Source of the DNA: Fratercula arctica
Taxonomy: Eukaryota; Chordata; Aves; Charadriiformes; Alcidae
Length of the DNA: 64,000 nucleotides
Reading direction: 5' to 3'
Assembly (NCBI GenBank): GCA_947846985.1
Contig: CANTUZ010000008.1
Coordinates: 24,013,352 to 24,077,351 of the forward strand
Translations under genes and position numbers: made by a program
The notes under the pieces: model-generated
Seen by the model: the letters and a program-made list of their open reading frames with translations, nothing else
What the model was told of the DNA's origin: nothing
The model's database searches: none
Shown: piece after piece, positions 61,461 to 64,000 of the stretch
Numbering within the stretch: the stretch's first letter is position 1
How the letters are laid out: each line of letters opens with the position of its first letter

Positions 61461-64000
61461 TCAAATTTAGTTGTTATATAACTTAAATGCTTACTACATG
61501 TTCTAAATTCATTATGTTGTCTCACCCTTCTTTCACTATGTTGCCATAAAAGCCATTGCATAGACATACCTACTGTAGGCCAAAAACAATCCATCACCAA
61601 TTTAATGAGTAAAAATATAAAATTAAAAGATCAATAGCTATATTTATCCTATCCATCCTACCCCTGCACAGACATGAATAAAAATGCCCCAAATGAAACC
61701 TCATCTCCAGCCACCTGGTTCCCTTTGGAACACTGAGTAGTAACCAACAGTGACTTAGTTTTGATTAATCCCTCAAAACTATTATCACTGAACAGTTTGG
61801 GGAAAATGTAACTGGTAGGAAATATTAATTGCTTATTGAGGTTTTGTAGGGTCTTTGGACCCTTTCTTCACAGCTGTCTGCTATTACCCATCATCTAGCA
61901 CTTAAAAGATCAAAATAATAGTACTATAAAATATGAATGCATCTTGTATCATGTACCTTACAATTCTTTTACATTAACACAGTGATATAATATTATTATT
62001 GATTGACCCCCCAGGAAGGAAAAAAGCCTCAGACATGGTCAATCGTCTAGCCAATGTATCTGAGAAACATTACTGTGATTTGTATGTTTCCTTTTATTGG
62101 AAAAAGTATTTGCCGAATATACAACAAAGAGACATAATGTATATTTACTTATTCCTCAAGTAAATTAATACTAAGCACTTTACCAGACCTTTTAGGTCTT
62201 GGTTGGCTCTCCTTCAAGATATATCGCTGCACATTAGTAAGAACTTGCTCAGTTTTTCAAATAATAAGGAAAATTCCTAATTTGTCAGAGCTCACTCTTA
62301 AGTACTCATGCTGCCTTCTTACTCACAAGAGAAGTATAGGTAGTTTCTCATGGATCTTCACTTGTTCTCAATGTTTATCACTCCCCAGTTTTTCTAGGGC
62401 CTCTAACCAAAGATGCCCAAAAGCAGAGAGAGAACTGAAGAATTCATGTGGCAGAATGTGGTGGACACCAGGGATCAGTCTGAAAGAGAACCTTCAGTAG
62501 TCAGAAGAAATACTGGCTAATAAGAGACATATGTGACAAACGAAACAAAAGAATGAAAATTTCATGAAGGCATAGAAAAACATGCAAGGCAAGGCGAAAA
62601 AAAAGGTGGAAAGCAGAAGCAATATTTCAGAAAACTTTATCTGAATAGAGGTAGCAACTCTGTTTCAGAATACACAAATAGGAAGATTTGCATATCTTTG
62701 GCTTGTTTAATGGGGAATATTAGATTTTTTTTTTTAATAATATTAAGTATTTTACTCCACAAACAACTTTAATCTGTAACTTCTCCCAGAACGTGGCTTA
62801 TGATATGCCTGATGGTAGCTACTAGCAAGCGAAGCAGCTACATAACTTCACTACTTCACTTGTGTTCAGCAAGTAGCTGCATTTAAAAAACAGAAATATT
62901 TCTAAATCATATTTTGCCAGTTTAGGAATTGTGTGGTTGCTACATGACAATATGAGGAAAAAAGGTAACTCTGTTAAGATAATCCTGTTGGATTTAAACC
63001 TTTTATGTTAACAGAGTCTCCACATGTTTCAATAAAATTCTATTCACATTAAAATTACTGAAAAAATACAACAATAAGTGTGGTTGGAACAGGTGTCTAC
63101 TGACTGAGGAAATGTATGTAGTATAATGAGTTTAATTATATGTATAATTAATTATGTGTATTAATACATAATAATATAAATGATCACTGCATAGGAATGA
63201 AAAGCAGACACATGCAATCTATTTACATTTCATGATAAAACTCTATTACTTTTGCATGCCCAAAATTCAATACAGTTTTCACACTTCAACAGCGATTCTC
63301 AGAAAACCGTTAATTAAAAAAGTTTGGGCAGTACAGACTTACCACATGTGGTATTTTCTTATGACAAGTTTGAGTTCCTTTTCTACATGTTTCTCAATTC
63401 ACCAACGTGAAGTAAATCCAAAAATCTATCAGTTACAGGTTATACCACCACTGCAAGGGTTTATAACTTTTATAAGAAAACTTTGTTAGAATCACACCAT
63501 GAAATAAAATAATTAATGCAGAGTATTGAAAAAGTTAAAGAACTTGAGAAAACCGGAGTAATAACGACTGGGAGAAATAGCCATGTAAAGAAATTGTCCT
63601 TTCTGATTAACCAAATCCAAATTAACCCTAAATTTGTTTTCCCTTCTCTGGGATTGCTCAGTACCCAACCACAGATGTAGTGTGGCATTTGGGTCCCTTT
63701 TGCTATCTGTTAGGCCAGAATACCTTTCTGGATCAGAAAAATGTAAAGCCCTATGCGAGGGCAGTTAACAACATATTGGGGGTGATTGTTCACAGTGGTA
63801 ATGCCACCATTCCCATATCCCTATCAAGTTGGAATCTGCTGTGCGATATCATATGAAACATTTTAATATTTCTTTAGAAATACACAAAGGTTTGGCTGCA
63901 GCGAGCAGAACTTCTGATGCTTCATTACATTTTCTAGTCCATTCTAATATTCTGTAACATCAAGAATATAATTAAAATTAGAAAATCGCTGTTCACATTT
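61461..64000. other. AT-rich non-coding DNA to the window end
   Basis: No gene or transposon is recognised. An A/T-palindromic patch occurs at 63130-63180. Open frames (for example 62282-62500 and 63232-63489) are short, unrecognised and AT-driven. The GC content drops abruptly on leaving the CR1 copy near 61460. Confidence 0.65.
63130..63180. repeat. A/T-only self-complementary patch
   Basis: About 50 bp with only four G or C bases, including TTATGTGTATTAATACATAA, whose arms pair with a small bulge. It could act as an easily unwound region; no other evidence supports a function. Confidence 0.5.

Noticed and set aside
1..64000. tRNA, rRNA, snRNA genes or CRISPR arrays
   Set aside because: No B-box-like GGTTCGAATCC with a matching A-box, no rRNA text, and no regularly spaced identical repeats were seen. 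CRISPR is not expected in a vertebrate genome.

Overview
This window is vertebrate, almost certainly bird, non-coding DNA. I found no protein-coding gene and no RNA gene I could support. The evidence for a bird is the repeat content. There are four CR1-type LINE copies, two of which keep the CR1 3' end with ATTCTATGA-type octamers. There are three solitary LTRs, one of the TGTCCTGG...CCACGACA type that is abundant in birds. There are no SINEs, and the background is AT-rich and sparse in transposons. Crocodilians and turtles also carry CR1, so bird is the best call from the LTR style and low repeat density, not a proof.

Layout. 1-1261: AT-rich unique DNA. 1262-1449: short CR1 3' fragment (+). 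1450-15787: gene desert. 15788-18457: CR1 copy A (-), interrupted by a solo LTR (+, 17412-17929). 18458-25103: desert, with a weak exon-like candidate near 23.1-23.5 kb. 25104-25604: CR1 3' end (+). 25605-49104: long desert with simple repeats, G-quadruplex-type tracts and A-rich tracts. 49105-49437: solo LTR (+) with a perfect 5-bp target duplication. 50763-51489: a second, unrelated LTR (+). 51490-58437: desert. 58438 to about 61460: CR1 copy B (-), the longest copy, with a broken endonuclease and a largely open reverse-transcriptase frame. 61461-64000: AT-rich desert.

The most interesting signal concerns CR1 copies A and B. They lie in the same orientation 42,674 bp apart. From 16093-17349 and 58767-60023 (1,257 bp) I count only 9 mismatches by eye, about 99.3% identity. 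The immediately flanking parts of the same two elements match at only about 83-88%. Both edges are abrupt. This is the expected footprint of ectopic gene conversion between dispersed LINE copies, unless it is an assembly artefact. Within the tract both copies share an apparent 12-nt in-frame deletion in RT motif A, so the long open frames probably do not encode an active polymerase.

Nothing here works as a gene set. The elements are a layered record: CR1 insertion and decay, sequence homogenisation between two copies, and LTR insertions reduced to solo LTRs by recombination. Coordinates of element ends are estimates made by eye, except where a terminal motif or target duplication fixes them.
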